Source: Melieria omissa
Lineage: Eukaryota; Arthropoda; Insecta; Diptera; Ulidiidae
Direction of reading: 5' to 3'
Length of the DNA stretch: 64,000 bases
NCBI GenBank assembly: GCA_963971225.1
Contig: OZ020268.1
Span: 33,691,848 to 33,755,847 of the forward strand
Shown here one piece after another: positions 59,001 through 63,806 of the stretch. The notes below the pieces were generated by a model, which was not told the DNA's origin, ran no database searches, and worked only from the letters and a program-made list of their open reading frames with translations. Every line of letters begins with the position of its first letter. Positions within the stretch are counted from its first letter, which is position 1. The translations under genes and the position numbers were made by a program.

Positions 59001-60902
59001 AAAATTGCGTTCGCTGTCCTTTGGGGTCAGGATGGCCCCATTCAAACGGTTATATAATTTACTGACAAAACATGAAAACATTTTACACATAAATCACAAA
59101 AAAGGGGAAAGCCAAGAAAAGTTTTTTCTCGATTTGTTATTGGGTTGTAAGCGCGAGGTACACTAAATACCACAAGTAGACGAGTGCATAAAATCGCTCA
59201 ACCGTTTTTTAATTCCGCCTGGGGTCAAATATACCCCAAGGGACAGGTAGAAGGTTAAAAACTTAATGTGTGAGACTTATTTCTTTGGTTGGATGGATGG
59301 ATAGATGGTTGAAAACCAAAAAAATTTCGATCGATTTAACGAATTTTTCGATTTAACAAATTGGGGATACAACATAAGATTCGTTATATTGGACGTCCAC
59401 TGTAATTGTTAGCGAAGTGAGCTCGATACTTGCTTTACAAGAAGGGAGGAGACTCTTTTGCCTATGTGCTCGCGTTTCTGAGCGCTAGTGTAGGACTTAT
59501 ATAATAAAAAAATATATAAATAGTAAAATTATTTTTTTTCTAATTTTTTTTAAACCTAAAATATGTCATAGATGCATACTTTTAAAAATATAACAGAAAA
59601 GAACTGTAGTTTTCCTAGAGAAAACTAGAGTTCTAGAGCTAGTTTACTTTTGAAAAAGTTTAGCTTGAAACGGGTTAAAAAAATTTTGCATCAATATTTT
59701 TTGATTACACAAAAATTATCTAATATTGGTGGAAAAATACAAAATTATCAGTTTTTGATTTTATTTAACCCTTTTTAAAAAAAACAGGGTTTTGATCAAA
59801 CGCGCCCAATTCGTAGACTTCAATTAGAACACAAACTTTCCATAATATCGCTGCAAATTATTGAAAATTTGTTTGCGAATAACAGTAAAATTTTTGTAAT
59901 TTACTTTGAATTCACTTCTAAAGATATAAAATTGTTGATGCCTACTTCAATTAAACCCATAAATCAACCGCAGCTTTTGCTATAAGATGCCAAATAGGTG
60001 AAGTTGCTCTCAGGCAACTTTTGAGTCGAAAGGGTTAAGTTGATTTAACTCTTTCGCGATGGGTTTTTATCTCCAGAACAGCTTGTTTTTTAACTGTAAG
60101 GAAATTTGGAAACAGGATTAAAAGAAATAAGATTTGGAACTAAGCAAAGTCCTAATTCAGGATCGTTATACTGGGAGCTTATAATTTTCAGTAGATGGAT
60201 GGACATGAAAAATCTGCTAAATATAGAAGCCACATGAATGCAATGAATAGTGGAAGCTAATTTCGTTTGCTCCCTTTGCGGCCCTTTGCTCCCTCGCGGA
60301 GCTTTAGGACTCTATATATATATATAATTTCGTTTTACCTCTTTCACCAATGATTGGGATGTTTTGTGTTTGTAAATATATTGAAAAATATTAAGATATG
60401 TGTTTCAAATTTACGTGTTTCAAATTTACTGGAACATATTGTCCCAGTAGTTGCGAAAAGATTAAATAATAACAATACAGACATAAATAAAAAAATTCAA
60501 GAGTTCAATTTTGCTCACAAACCTGTTTGCCATCTAACGTGTTTAATATTTTAGGTCTTTCGAGCTTTGGCCAATCTCATGGAGCTCACCAACTACTCCA
60601 TCACCTTCTACATTTACTGCTTGTTCAGCGAGGACTTCCGGAACACGCTGATACGTACCATAAAATGGCCCTGGATGAAGACCAAACTGTGTCATCACGC
60701 GGACGAGGTGAACGCGACAACCACTTCCGCCATATGACAGCAACTTTGCCATTCGAACAATGACATTTTTCTTCTTTTTATGCAGATCTCCAATACGCGA
60801 GCCACGCCGCTGATCAACTTCGACAAGATTGCACTGCGCAACCATCACATCACCACAACCTCGGGTGTGTGCACCGGCATGGGACGTTCGAGCAGCATTT
60901 GA
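16810..60902 (+). CDS. Neuropeptide-type GPCR (rhodopsin family), nine coding exons
   Basis: Joining 16810-17067, 21163-21316, 55832-55981, 56068-56161, 56224-56377, 56460-56655, 56737-56831, 60555-60707 and 60786-60902 gives 456 residues, with matching phases at every GT-AG junction. The N-terminus (1-98) is extracellular, Ser/Gly-rich, has one NFS glycosylation site and no signal peptide. TM1 is about 102-124 (GN at 115-116), TM2 139-158, TM3 172-199 followed by ERY at 200-202, TM4 219-236, TM5 271-298, TM6 331-356 with CVSP at 345-348, TM7 368-391. The tail ends SSI, a possible PDZ ligand. It is likely a plasma-membrane receptor for a peptide. From memory it resembles the orphan group annotated as B0563.6-like receptors, so no symbol is given. 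Odd points: no Asp in TM2, no Cys at the usual start of TM3, TFYIY where NPxxY is expected. Confidence 0.9.
17705..18052 (-). CDS. Unrecognised 115-codon open frame
   Basis: An uninterrupted ATG-initiated frame sits in AT-rich intronic DNA. The composition is mixed and protein-like (Asn, Lys, Ile, Thr; no membrane helix, no low complexity). I recognise no family. It may be a remnant of a mobile element or virus-derived sequence, or chance. No promoter or partner gene is visible. Confidence 0.15.
   Translation of the reverse strand: MKILSSDLSLRGFNTQTATLVRNLSNTLIPTVTITYGSYYLKYYDPNTLKTAAKRPHNFKMVSASNTLIEKICFEAMLCRVRNNFKVGDRPQLWSVIIKIIVPTRMFWFYNLTDV
19056..19232 (+). repeat. Minisatellite, ~17-bp unit
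   Basis: About ten degenerate tandem copies of a unit close to AGTAGAACAACACTGA, all within the receptor intron. Confidence 0.85.
19370..19470 (+). repeat. Palindromic repeat cluster
   Basis: Several copies of GTGAAGTAGAAGTTCTG alternate with TTTCAC(T/A)CGGTGTG, forming overlapping inverted repeats. The GAAGTAGAA core is shared with the minisatellite at 19056, so the two arrays may be related. Confidence 0.65.
21163..21316 (+). CDS. GPCR coding exon 2 (TM1)
   Basis: The acceptor CTGCTTGCAG ends at 21162. The exon encodes residues 87-137 plus one base and contains TM1 with the GN pair and the first intracellular loop (TRRNMRGTAYIYMR). Donor GTTTGT follows at 21317, opening a 34.5-kb intron. 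Confidence 0.92.
21421..21830 (+). repeat. Dispersed repeat family Y, copy A
   Basis: It begins at TTAACCCTTTCGA and matches, in the opposite direction, 60038 down to about 59625. Shared blocks include GTTGCCTGARAGCAACTTCACC, GATTTATGGGTTTAAT and GATCAAAACCCTGTTT. One end abuts TTAA; the other boundary is not clear. Noncoding. Confidence 0.75.
21831..23861. other. Intronic noncoding stretch
   Basis: No supported gene. The 21960-22800 part is GC-richer, with basic open frames lacking any recognisable domain. 23460-23660 has a weak inverted repeat (GGCCGAAAGGAG mirrored near 23640-23655). Confidence 0.45.
23862..25179 (-). mobile_element. Tc1/mariner DD37E (ITmD37E-type) element, decayed
   Basis: Termini AGGACTGTATCGAAAATTAT form inverted repeats, with TA at 23860-23861 and 25180-25181. 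The minus strand starts at ATG 25027 with a helix-turn-helix (MRGLSVKLRQEILSKF). It continues through the first catalytic Asp (IIMDDETYVK), the second (FWADLTSCHY) and the Glu (EIRPIEKFW); exactly 37 positions separate the second Asp from the Glu. Several stops and a frameshift break the frame, so this is a transposase pseudogene. The length of 1.32 kb is normal for the family. Confidence 0.88.
25182..25846 (-). mobile_element. mariner deletion derivative
   Basis: Imperfect inverted repeats (CAGGTTGGACCATTTAAG and, read inward from the right, CAGGGTGGTCCATATAGC, both followed by TTTGGAATTTGAA) are flanked by TA at 25180-25181 and 25847-25848. The minus strand retains KAYKIQLVQELK and, with frame breaks, PLDLFLWGAVKDK, blocks from two parts of a mariner-type transposase; the DNA-binding half and part of the core are missing. 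The TA at 25180-25181 is shared with the neighbouring DD37E element. Confidence 0.82.
26183..26837. mobile_element. TTAA-flanked MITE with long internal hairpin
   Basis: TTAA at 26179-26182 and 26838-26841 flank termini CCTTCACACTGTCAC and, inward, CCTTCACACTGCCAC. An internal inverted repeat of about 57 bp pairs 26228-26284 with 26574-26634, near perfect. It is piggyBac-like by target and terminal CC. No coding capacity. Confidence 0.85.
26912..28221 (+). mobile_element. Tc1/mariner DD37E element, decayed
   Basis: Near-perfect ~29-bp inverted repeats start AAGGGTGTGCACACCAAAAT, with TA flanks at 26910-26911 and 28222-28223. Transposase begins at ATG 27068 (MANEDERRKLILHEH) and runs to a stop after KNPRM at 27313. 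Further blocks continue in other frames: IMDYETYCL, MVWQAICSCG, GTMNGNIY, FWPDLATCHY and PPNSPELRPIEN with a stop before Trp. It is the same family as 23862-25179 but clearly diverged, with different termini. Inactive. Confidence 0.9.
29322..29415 (+). repeat. Direct repeat copy 1 of ~100-bp element
   Basis: It matches 31022-31125 with scattered changes and small deletions; see that copy. Confidence 0.75.
31022..31125 (+). repeat. Direct repeat copy 2 of ~100-bp element
   Basis: It is the second copy of 29322-29415, 1.7 kb away and in the same orientation. Both begin around AGCTGTRAAATATTT. It could be a fragment of a GC-rich mobile element. Confidence 0.75.
32520..32655 (+). mobile_element. 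SINE fragment, 3' part
   Basis: The sequence resembles the 3' half of the SINE at 1743-2138: ATTTGAATTGTGTGTTGTATCATA, GGCCTGAGTGTGTCTTATA, CAGCCACCTAACCTAA. The tRNA-like head is missing. Confidence 0.6.
32656..35071. other. Intronic noncoding stretch with (AGT)n
   Basis: It contains an AGT/TAG microsatellite at 33135-33163 and CA/GT tracts near 33540-33680. The 420-bp open frame at 33835-34257 has no recognisable domain and an overlapping frame on the other strand; I do not call it a gene. Confidence 0.5.
35072..36114 (+). repeat. Dispersed repeat family X, most complete copy
   Basis: It starts CACAGTGATTCG and ends with its reverse complement CGAATCACTGTG (36103-36114), so the family has short terminal inverted repeats. 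Without the LINE inserted at 35408-35749 it is about 690 bp. No clear target duplication was found, so the superfamily is undetermined. Noncoding. Confidence 0.75.
35408..35749 (+). mobile_element. 5'-truncated LINE with target duplication
   Basis: An 11-bp duplication AGCTTTTACTT (35397-35407 and 35750-35760) brackets the insertion in repeat X. It encodes the C-terminal RNase H-adjacent segment: DVCRSCGDEEEVETIQHF, CHCPALQERRLRTLGSRF, then stop at 35637. A 3'UTR follows with CACAATGGGCC, GGCCTCCGAGTGG and a CCTAACCTAACCTA end. This 3' end resembles the tail of the SINE at 1743-2138. Confidence 0.88.
36115..41659. other. Intronic noncoding stretch
   Basis: No supported gene or recognised element over 5.5 kb. 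A perfect 10-bp hairpin (AATGGACCCC / GGGGTCCATT) lies at 36818-36840. Sequence at 39230-40330 is GC-richer and might be regulatory. Open frames at 39793-40155 and 40372-40637 show no domains. Confidence 0.45.
41660..41956. mobile_element. TTAA-flanked MITE, 297 bp
   Basis: TTAA lies at 41656-41659 and 41957-41960. The termini are CCCATTACCGCCCAAT and, read inward, CCCATTAGTTCCCAAT, a ~15-bp imperfect inverted repeat. An internal palindrome GTTCCCATTTGGGAAC lies at 41677-41692. The terminal CCCATTA is shared with the MITE at 378-873. Noncoding. Confidence 0.8.
42250..42590 (+). mobile_element. LINE 3' end fragment, same family as 35408-35749
   Basis: It encodes DVCRSCGDEEEMGTIQHY and CHCPTLQERRLRTLGSRF, then a stop. 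It is followed by the same 3'UTR layout (GCTCCAGAAC, AAGAAGGGATTCACAATGG, CACACATCCTTCCCTAC) and a CTTAACCTTACCTAACC tail. 5' truncated and inactive. Confidence 0.85.
42688..42850 (+). mobile_element. SINE fragment lacking its 5' end
   Basis: It starts at the B box (GAGTTCGATTCC), continues with a body close to 1790-1960 (TCTACTTCTACAATTATCCACA, GGAAAAACTGCCAA, ATTCGGATTC) and then diverges. The A box is absent, so it is not transcribable by its own promoter. Confidence 0.7.
42862..43185 (+). mobile_element. LINE 3' end fragment, second family
   Basis: Translation in changing frames gives SSRDEEAVESIEQLLYC and ARFFDELITDL, a diverged version of the C-terminal Cys/His cluster of LINE proteins, ending with ...REPNR and a stop. 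Its 3'UTR includes GAATCACAATGGACC and CCTAACCTATTC. Confidence 0.7.
43257..43418 (+). repeat. 5' LTR (162 bp)
   Basis: It begins TGTAAGGCGAAAAGG and ends CATCCTTGACA, with a poly(A) signal AATAAA at 43396-43401. It is unusually short for the superfamily. The purine run AAAAGGGGAGG lies inside the LTR near its start. Confidence 0.95.
43347..43380 (+). promoter_or_regulatory. LTR promoter candidate: Inr + DPE, no TATA
   Basis: The initiator TCAGTT is at 43347-43352 (+1 A at 43349). AGTTA at 43376-43380 fits RGWYV at exactly +28 to +32. No TATA box lies 30 bp upstream. This fits the TATA-less, downstream-element promoters of several insect Gypsy elements. A second TCAGTT at 43375-43380 is an alternative start. 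Confidence 0.6.
43421..43436 (+). other. Putative tRNA primer-binding site
   Basis: TCAGAAGTGGGATTCG just after the LTR is complementary to the acceptor/T-arm 3' end of a tRNA-Leu as I recall it. The match does not include the complement of the terminal CCA, so the primer may be offset or differ. Confidence 0.5.
43529..43832 (+). repeat. 37-bp tandem repeats in the retrotransposon leader
   Basis: Four clear units start at 43529, 43566, 43603 and 43640 with consensus GATAGACGCGCACAGA followed by an AAGGAGAA-rich part. Three more degenerate copies continue to 43832. They lie in the untranslated leader, where packaging or translation signals would be expected. Confidence 0.8.
43983..48218 (+). 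CDS. Gag-Pol polyprotein of the Gypsy-type retrotransposon
   Basis: A single 1411-codon frame starts at ATG 43983 (CACAATGG) and ends at TAA 48216-48218, three bases of which lie inside the 3' LTR. Gag spans about 1-320, with two CCHC knuckles at about 323-359 (CYNCGETGH, CSNCNKIGH). The aspartic protease DTGS is at 394-397. Reverse transcriptase follows (FTTLDMTAGYYQI; catalytic box YVDE at 693-696). RNase H retains its four acidic residues (HTDAS, HELE, VTDC, HVDS). Integrase has an HHCC zinc domain (CHDDAGH...CEECC) and core D1116, D1175 and E1211, with 35 residues between the last two. No stop or frameshift was seen. The Glu in YVDE is the one obvious catalytic deviation. Confidence 0.95.
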   Translation: MVKLSLLKVEQLNTLLRNQNLSVTGNKAHKVARLIEVYDNDEVDEEELDGLDQEATWQQQISELREVVSNMAKVVSDLAATSQEVQVQSTETARQTTSEQPTAAQAADGGPARAFSTPIEGRSIMQMASRHSMSDIIGVLPDFDPLRGHRSAQQFVEKIEQLRSIYGWSEEEVLFAAQHKLKGVAKEWADAQTAFVTWRQFVGKLIKDFPSSVNVAEIHRQMARRGKRPNESLKDYFYVMLNIGRRGDVDEPSINSYIIGGLNDYNLTRTLLTMDLKTCDDLLRSLEKVSVVPCGSKGPAEGAPPPTREAETGGGRSRNSIRCYNCGETGHIAAKCQHPQRKPRCSNCNKIGHEAKTCRAVKTTIAKIEEEPVGSPPVMKELGVFGRKISAFVDTGSDLSLVAESVVPRGAQRQASVKRLRGFGGAVVEMKEIVVAEVELDGCTIEAALLIVPDYLMEHQLLLGRDVLLSGGVKIVLDSGILRVQSLGRESIINSLGTETSSMQMTKLLGDYDDCFTEDLASLGRYNTTEMEIRVTTDQPILGKRYQLPFAQRPVLSSIIQELLKYQIIRPSQSPHAAPVVMVKKANGEDRMCVDFRVLNTVTVKKQFPMPIVEEQLAKLGGNRFFTTLDMTAGYYQIPLKEESKPFTAFLTPDGLFEHNVMPFGLVNAPMVFQEMVVHLVRGLKRRERVVNYVDEVIIATTTAEEGIQVLEEFLAAVRNAGLTLRPSKCHFLATTVNFLGHSIGEGVIRPGDEKVRSVKEFPIPTTATHVRQFLGLTGFFRKFIREYSLISKPLTNLLKKEMKFEWTEEHERAFNQLKAALIHDPVLTMFNCQQPHEVHTDASAYGLSGVLLQREEDGLKPVQYYSRQCSAAEHKYASHELEVLAVVETLSRFRVFLLGTKFTVVTDCNAVATTKASTLLQPRIARWWLKLQEFDFDCVHRAGEKMAHVDSLSRATVQPPSEVTTVAENVLKVDVKEDWLYAMQMQDEKLKRICEVLKKKRPPEDDHEKQICVDYQIQHGRLHRKVKGNLKLVVPQGIRWRITKACHDDAGHFAVEKTIERIEKQFWFPRIRRYVKSYINACEECCFFKVRGGKSESQLHLHDILPIPFRRLNIDHLGPFPRSRRGNLHILVVVCGFSKYVLLKAVRNTKTEPVVRTLEEVMAIFGQPLRVTSDRGTAFTSKAFDDFVKRYGIQHVKTAVRTPRANGQAERVNRTILGAIKCSAKTEREWDATLPTIQWAINSQRNNVTKISPNELVLNFNPRDVSENRIIQAVHDRPEVAESVELKYSEAASNIQAERERWKRRYDDKHRRPHEYAVGDLVLVDYVASATGESHKLDPAYKGPYIIAKVLQHDRYVVEDLPDATLTQRRYSNVCSADHLKPWCAISPDLDVSENEESAEAAEGSGEAEL
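48214..48375 (+). repeat. 3' LTR (162 bp)
   Basis: It is identical to the 5' LTR as read. AATAAA lies at 48353-48358. The gag-pol stop codon occupies LTR bases 3-5. Upstream sequence (GAAGGGTCAGGAGAGG, 48192-48207) is only moderately purine-rich, so the polypurine tract is not obvious. Confidence 0.95.
48376..50545. other. Intronic noncoding stretch with an inverted-repeat patch
   Basis: 48430-48800 contains a 20-bp inverted repeat (TTAACCGTAGATCGAGCTTT at 48496 mirrored at 48720-48740) and a direct repeat GAAACCCCCC(G/A)AAATATT at both edges, suggesting an old nonautonomous element. The rest shows no supported gene. Confidence 0.5.
50546..50770 (-). mobile_element. mariner end fragment with transposase C-terminus
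   Basis: TTGGGCTGGCAAGAAAGTAAT at its left edge matches the terminal motif of mauritiana/mellifera-type mariners. The minus strand encodes ...KFYECKI, then RKRWQKFISQNEKYILD and a stop, the usual mariner C-terminus. The other end is missing. Confidence 0.75.
50880..52450 (+). repeat. Degenerate tandem array
   Basis: At least eight diverged repeats share CTGTCTGTAGCTTCTAAACCAGAAGAGCCAG, AGTTATATAGAAC, ATCTTTTCAAAATGTGCTCAAAG and GAGTTTGAAGTTGAAGAGGAAC in variable order. The best-kept part is 51540-52300, with a period near 200 bp. It is an old satellite-like array with no coding sense. Confidence 0.75.
52451..53320. other. Intronic noncoding stretch
   Basis: Nothing recognised. The open frame 52771-53076 has no visible domain. 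Confidence 0.4.
53321..53937. mobile_element. hAT-type MITE
   Basis: The left end CAGTGTTGTGACT and the right end, read inward, CAGTGTTGGGACT are typical hAT termini. An 8-bp target duplication with one mismatch flanks it (TTAATAAC at 53313-53320, TTAATGAC at 53938-53945). The interior is rich in TAATATTACT words and has no coding capacity. Confidence 0.85.
54835..55165 (+). repeat. Degenerate tandem repeat, ~130-bp unit
   Basis: Two to three units share AAAATC(T/G)AACGGGGTCAACAA, GGGTTAAGAATTTGT(A/T)TGG and TGACATCAAA. AT-rich and noncoding. Confidence 0.6.
55218..55793 (+). mobile_element. Tc1/mariner deletion derivative next to GPCR exon 3
   Basis: Terminal repeats (TAGGGTTTTTTTTAGAGG and, inward from the right, TAGGGTGTTTTTTTTAGAGG) are flanked by TA at 55216-55217 and 55794-55795. 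It encodes MNRLTKEQRLQIVQIYF to QQLELVENW and then jumps to GGHMPEIIF. The internal deletion junction is close to that of 276-1375, so both derive from one shortened parent. It carries the uninterrupted TTAA site that the 276-1375 copy lost to a MITE. Confidence 0.85.
55801..55831 (+). promoter_or_regulatory. Branch point and 3' splice site of the giant intron
   Basis: CTAAC at 55801-55805, the pyrimidine-rich TTTTCTCTTCTTCTTTCTC and TTTCAG form a normal fly 3' splice site. The branch point lies 8 bp after the mariner end at 55793. Confidence 0.65.
55832..55981 (+). CDS. GPCR coding exon 3 (TM2 to TM3)
   Basis: The acceptor TTTCAG ends at 55831. A phase-1 junction completes Ala138. The exon encodes TM2, the first extracellular loop (HKDRGRWEEFGP) and the start of TM3. 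Donor GTGAGT lies at 55982. A mariner derivative ends only 38 bp upstream (55793); the likely branch point CTAAC is at 55801-55805. Confidence 0.92.
56068..56161 (+). CDS. GPCR coding exon 4 (TM3, ERY motif)
   Basis: The acceptor CTCTAG ends at 56067 and donor GTAAGT starts at 56162. The exon encodes the inner half of TM3 and the G-protein contact motif ERYVSVCHP, with conservative Glu for Asp in DRY. The intron on each side is short (86 and 62 bp). Confidence 0.92.
56224..56377 (+). CDS. GPCR coding exon 5 (TM4, extracellular loop 2)
   Basis: The acceptor TTTCAG ends at 56223 and donor GTGAGT starts at 56378. It encodes TM4, which lacks the usual Trp, and an extracellular loop with a single Cys at residue 245. 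Confidence 0.92.
56460..56655 (+). CDS. GPCR coding exon 6 (TM5, intracellular loop 3)
   Basis: The acceptor GATTTAG ends at 56459 and donor GTGGGA starts at 56656. It encodes TM5 with Pro284 and a strongly basic third intracellular loop (RKTCQRRREM), the usual G-protein contact. Confidence 0.92.
56737..56831 (+). CDS. GPCR coding exon 7 (TM6)
   Basis: The acceptor CTTGCAG ends at 56736 and donor GTTGGT starts at 56832. It encodes TM6 with CVSP in place of CWxP and the third extracellular loop. Confidence 0.92.
57410..57690 (-). mobile_element. LINE fragment related to 2505-2860
   Basis: The minus strand gives YELLEDMKATQRLHWLGHVS and MKDEAPAK with an in-frame stop, then FDEVVGYRQRKERK. It is the same post-RT block as at 2505-2860 but more decayed. 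Confidence 0.65.
58477..59402. mobile_element. pogo/Tigger-like nonautonomous element
   Basis: Inverted repeats CAGTGGACGTCCAGTATAAC and its mirror (one mismatch) end in TTCGTTATA and are flanked by TA at 58475-58476 and 59403-59404. ATATAACGAA and TTTAACGAA words recur inside both ends. The CAGTGG start and TA target resemble pogo/Tigger elements. No transposase is recognisable. It hosts the TTAA MITE at 58980-59254. Confidence 0.82.
58980..59254. mobile_element. TTAA-flanked MITE nested in the pogo-like element
   Basis: TTAA lies at 58976-58979 and 59255-59258. The termini are CCTTCTGTCTGTCC and, inward from the right, CCTTCTACCTGTCC, followed by a GGGGTCA/TACCCC-rich part. 275 bp, noncoding. 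Confidence 0.8.
59625..60038 (-). repeat. Dispersed repeat family Y, copy B
   Basis: It is the reverse-orientation relative of 21421-21830, ending CGAAAGGGTTAA at 60038. Divergence is noticeable but the blocks are collinear over ~400 bp. Confidence 0.75.
60555..60707 (+). CDS. GPCR coding exon 8 (TM7 and helix 8)
   Basis: The acceptor TTTTAG ends at 60554 and donor GTGAAC starts at 60708. It encodes TM7 and the helix-8 start SEDFRNTL. Aligning on Tyr388 and Phe395 puts TFYIY at the NPxxY position. Confidence 0.9.
60786..60902 (+). CDS. GPCR coding exon 9 (C-terminal tail)
   Basis: The acceptor TTATGCAG ends at 60785. It encodes the last 38 residues, ending GRSSSI, with TGA at 60900-60902. 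Confidence 0.88.
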   Translation: MSNTRATPLINFDKIALRNHHITTTSGVCTGMGRSSSI

Positions 60903-62054
60903 TGCGTGGCCTGTCTGACGAAGAGCTGAACGCACGCTGGCAAATCTGACTTATAGAGAATTGCTTCGAGAGGATACAGTAACTAAACCTTTAAGGACTT
61001 GAGGAGATTAAGATTAACGCTGCTAGTTAAGTTTAAGCTTGTAAATGTTGAATGCGCGGGATCGGCAAATGTCAAAAAATCTGTGTTCATAGTTAGAGCG
61101 ATGGCAACTGGTGAGAGTGCTGCAGGTATTTGAGCAGTCAAAGCACACAGACATGGAATTCCAGAAAATTTCAATGTAAACACATTAAAATGAAAGCATT
61201 TAGCTGAAGCTGTGTGCATGTAAATTGCTCAGCAACGCATGAAAGGTGTCAGCGTTGGCACATCAGTTGTGCTGTTTGTGGCGATTTGTGATGTAGTCGA
61301 GGGCTATGAGCGACATTGCTTTGCATTTCAATTCGCTAGAGTTTAGAGTTTAAGTCCTAACTTAACATAGCATTATACTAGTATAGCATTAATTAATAGT
61401 TAAATGAAAAACTTTTCAAAGTAAAATGCGGTCAAAAGTTGCCTGTTAGTCTAAGTCGAATGGATGCATAGCCACACTGCGATTGCAGTAGCTGCGAGTT
61501 GAAAGAACACGATTGTGGTTTCGTCTGACGAAATATGCAATGAATGCAAGTAGCTTGTAGGTAGTTTGTATGTAGCTAGAAATAGACACAACACACAACA
61601 TATGAACAACAACACTGAGAAAAAAACACAAATATTAACAAACTTGTACTTGCACACTTTGAGCGAATTTGTGTTATGTTAAGTGTTATGTAGCGAAATT
61701 CAGTGGCACTGAGTTGAAAGTTCATATTAAAATCTAGAATTCTTGTTAACATTAACGATTTTATTGCCGTTTACTTGACATGAAAATACTCCAATACTGC
61801 CGTTTGAATTGTATTTACATATATATGCGACACTGCCGCACACTACTTTAACTTCAACTTGCAATACAATGAATGAAACTTGAAATACACAAAACACACG
61901 CACAAACACACAAACACACAAACACACAGACACATCAGCATCAAATATTTACCGCATACATCCTCAAGCAACTATCAACTCATAGCAACTTCAAAGGGAC
62001 GAAACGAAGACAAGGAAGGCCAAACTGAATGCGTACCTACAGCAAAACAATAAA
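60903..62054 (+). other. 3'UTR region of the GPCR gene
   Basis: Noncoding sequence follows the stop at 60902. A poly(A) signal AATAAA lies at 62049-62054, with weaker A-rich alternatives nearby. CA-rich tracts occur at 61885-61935. The true transcript end cannot be fixed from sequence. Confidence 0.45.
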
Positions 62055-63499
62055 CGTTAATTATGTATGATAGCGTTAAGCTCAAGATAAATGATAATGA
62101 TACTGTTATATCGGTGCAAGGTATATATATATATGTATGCAATATGCATAGAGCCACACACAAATACTTGCTGAATGCATAAAGCCACTAAAGACATGTA
62201 AATAGTTCCAACTACAAACTTGTTTTATTTAATTTTGAAAATTATTTTTTTGTAAATATATTTTTGTTTTTATGTATTGTGATTTTAAAGAATGATTTCA
62301 TAATTATAACTTTCTTAAATTTAAAATTTTTCTAAAATTTTTGACCATTTTGTATTTGATTTCGGTTTTGTTTTAATTAACTCTCTTAAATTTAATTTTT
62401 TTCTTTCATTTATTTTTTGATTATTTATTATTACTTAATACATAATTTTAATTATTAATGTCTTGAAAATTATTATTATTTATTTGTGCTTTTATTTTTG
62501 CGTATTTGTTATTTTTGTACAATTAAATTTTTTTCATTAATTTTGGAATAATATTTACTTCATTTATTTCATTAAAGTTTTCAAAACTATTACTGTTAAT
62601 TTGTGTTTATTTTTTATTGTTTTATATCTTTTTGTTTTTTTTTAATTTAAATTTGAATAATTTTATTTATTATTTGTTTTTACTTAAGGTATACTTTTTA
62701 AAGTACAAAACAATAAAAAACAAACACAAACAAACAATAATAATTTTGAAAACACTAATGAAATAATGTTTACTTCATTCATGAAGTAATTCATTACAAA
62801 ATATTTATTTCAATAATGAATGAAATAATTAATGAAAAAATGTTTTTTTCATTAATGAAACAAATGTATTTTTTTAATGTTTTCAAAGTTATTATTGTTT
62901 GTTTATGTGTTTTTTTATTATTGTTTTATATCTTTTTGTTTTTTTTTTATTTAAATAATTTTATTTATATATTTGTTTTTTTTTTTGAAAATATAACTTA
63001 TACATTTTTTTATTTTAATTGTCATATTACTTTTTTAAAACATTTTTTTTTGTTTTAGTATTATTTACCTCACAATGTGTTTGATTAATAAATTGTTCCA
63101 AGTATATTGCAATTTTTATCGCACATGATACTAAAACAATACCATTTATTTCGATTTCAATCACCTTCCCTCTTGTCCCGTTGGCGTGAGCCATTTTTAT
63201 TGACAGTCATTTCAAGTCATGGCGTTTTTACGACAATTGCTTTTTAATCGTGTTGTTCTTTTGATGTTCGATTTTTTCCATTTTCACAAAACACTCACAT
63301 CGACTGACTCAAACCATTGTCACACAACAACTCTGTACTCAAAATGGCTGAAATTTTGAAGAGTATCTTTCAAATAAAGTGCAAACAGATTTCCTACCTT
63401 TTACTGATGAGAGCTGTCATTTCCATGTTGAGGTCGAAAACTTTTCACACCACTCTTTATTTAGAAGAGAATGATACGATTTAGGTAAAATATGCACCG
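62055..63499. other. AT-rich noncoding stretch
   Basis: Very AT-rich (62220-63100), with duplicated blocks such as TTTTTATTGTTTTATATCTTTTTG at about 62610 and 62915. No gene. Confidence 0.55.
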
Positions 63500-63806
63500 C
63501 CGTAGCTCAGCTGGTTAGTGCGTTGGGCCGGAGTCAAGACTCATTGAGTTCAATACTCCATTCTGTTAACACCGGAAAAAAAAGAAAAACAACAAGTTTT
63601 CTTTCGGCGGCTATCCTCTCAGCAGGAAATGGCAAAATTCTGAGAGTAAAATTGCTCATAAAAAAACTCGCCGTTCGGAATCGGCATAAAACTGTAGGTC
63701 CCTTCCAACCTTGTAAAAACATTCGCACGCACAACACGGTTGGTTGCGGGTAACTTAGGCCTTAGTCTCGTAATCGGGCTCTCGTGCCAGTCAAGAAGAA
63801 GAAGAG
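63500..63806 (+). mobile_element. tRNA-derived SINE, second family, with target duplication
   Basis: The tRNA-like head has an A box (TAGCTCAGCTGG) and a decayed B box (GAGTTCAATACTCC). The central part shares GCCGTTCGGAATCGGC and AAACTGTAGGTCC with the SINE at 1743-2138, but it ends in an (AAG)n tail. An 8-bp target duplication ATGCACCG lies at 63492-63499 and 63807-63814. Confidence 0.82.

Larger units (their letters stand above)
56832..60554 (+). other. GPCR intron between coding exons 7 and 8
   Basis: This 3.7-kb intron runs from GTTGGT to TTTTAG. It contains a LINE fragment, the pogo-like element with its nested MITE, and repeat Y copy B. No nested gene was seen. Confidence 0.88.

Noticed and set aside
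63500..63575. Functional tRNA gene
   Set aside because: The B box is decayed and the sequence is the head of a SINE with its own target duplication.
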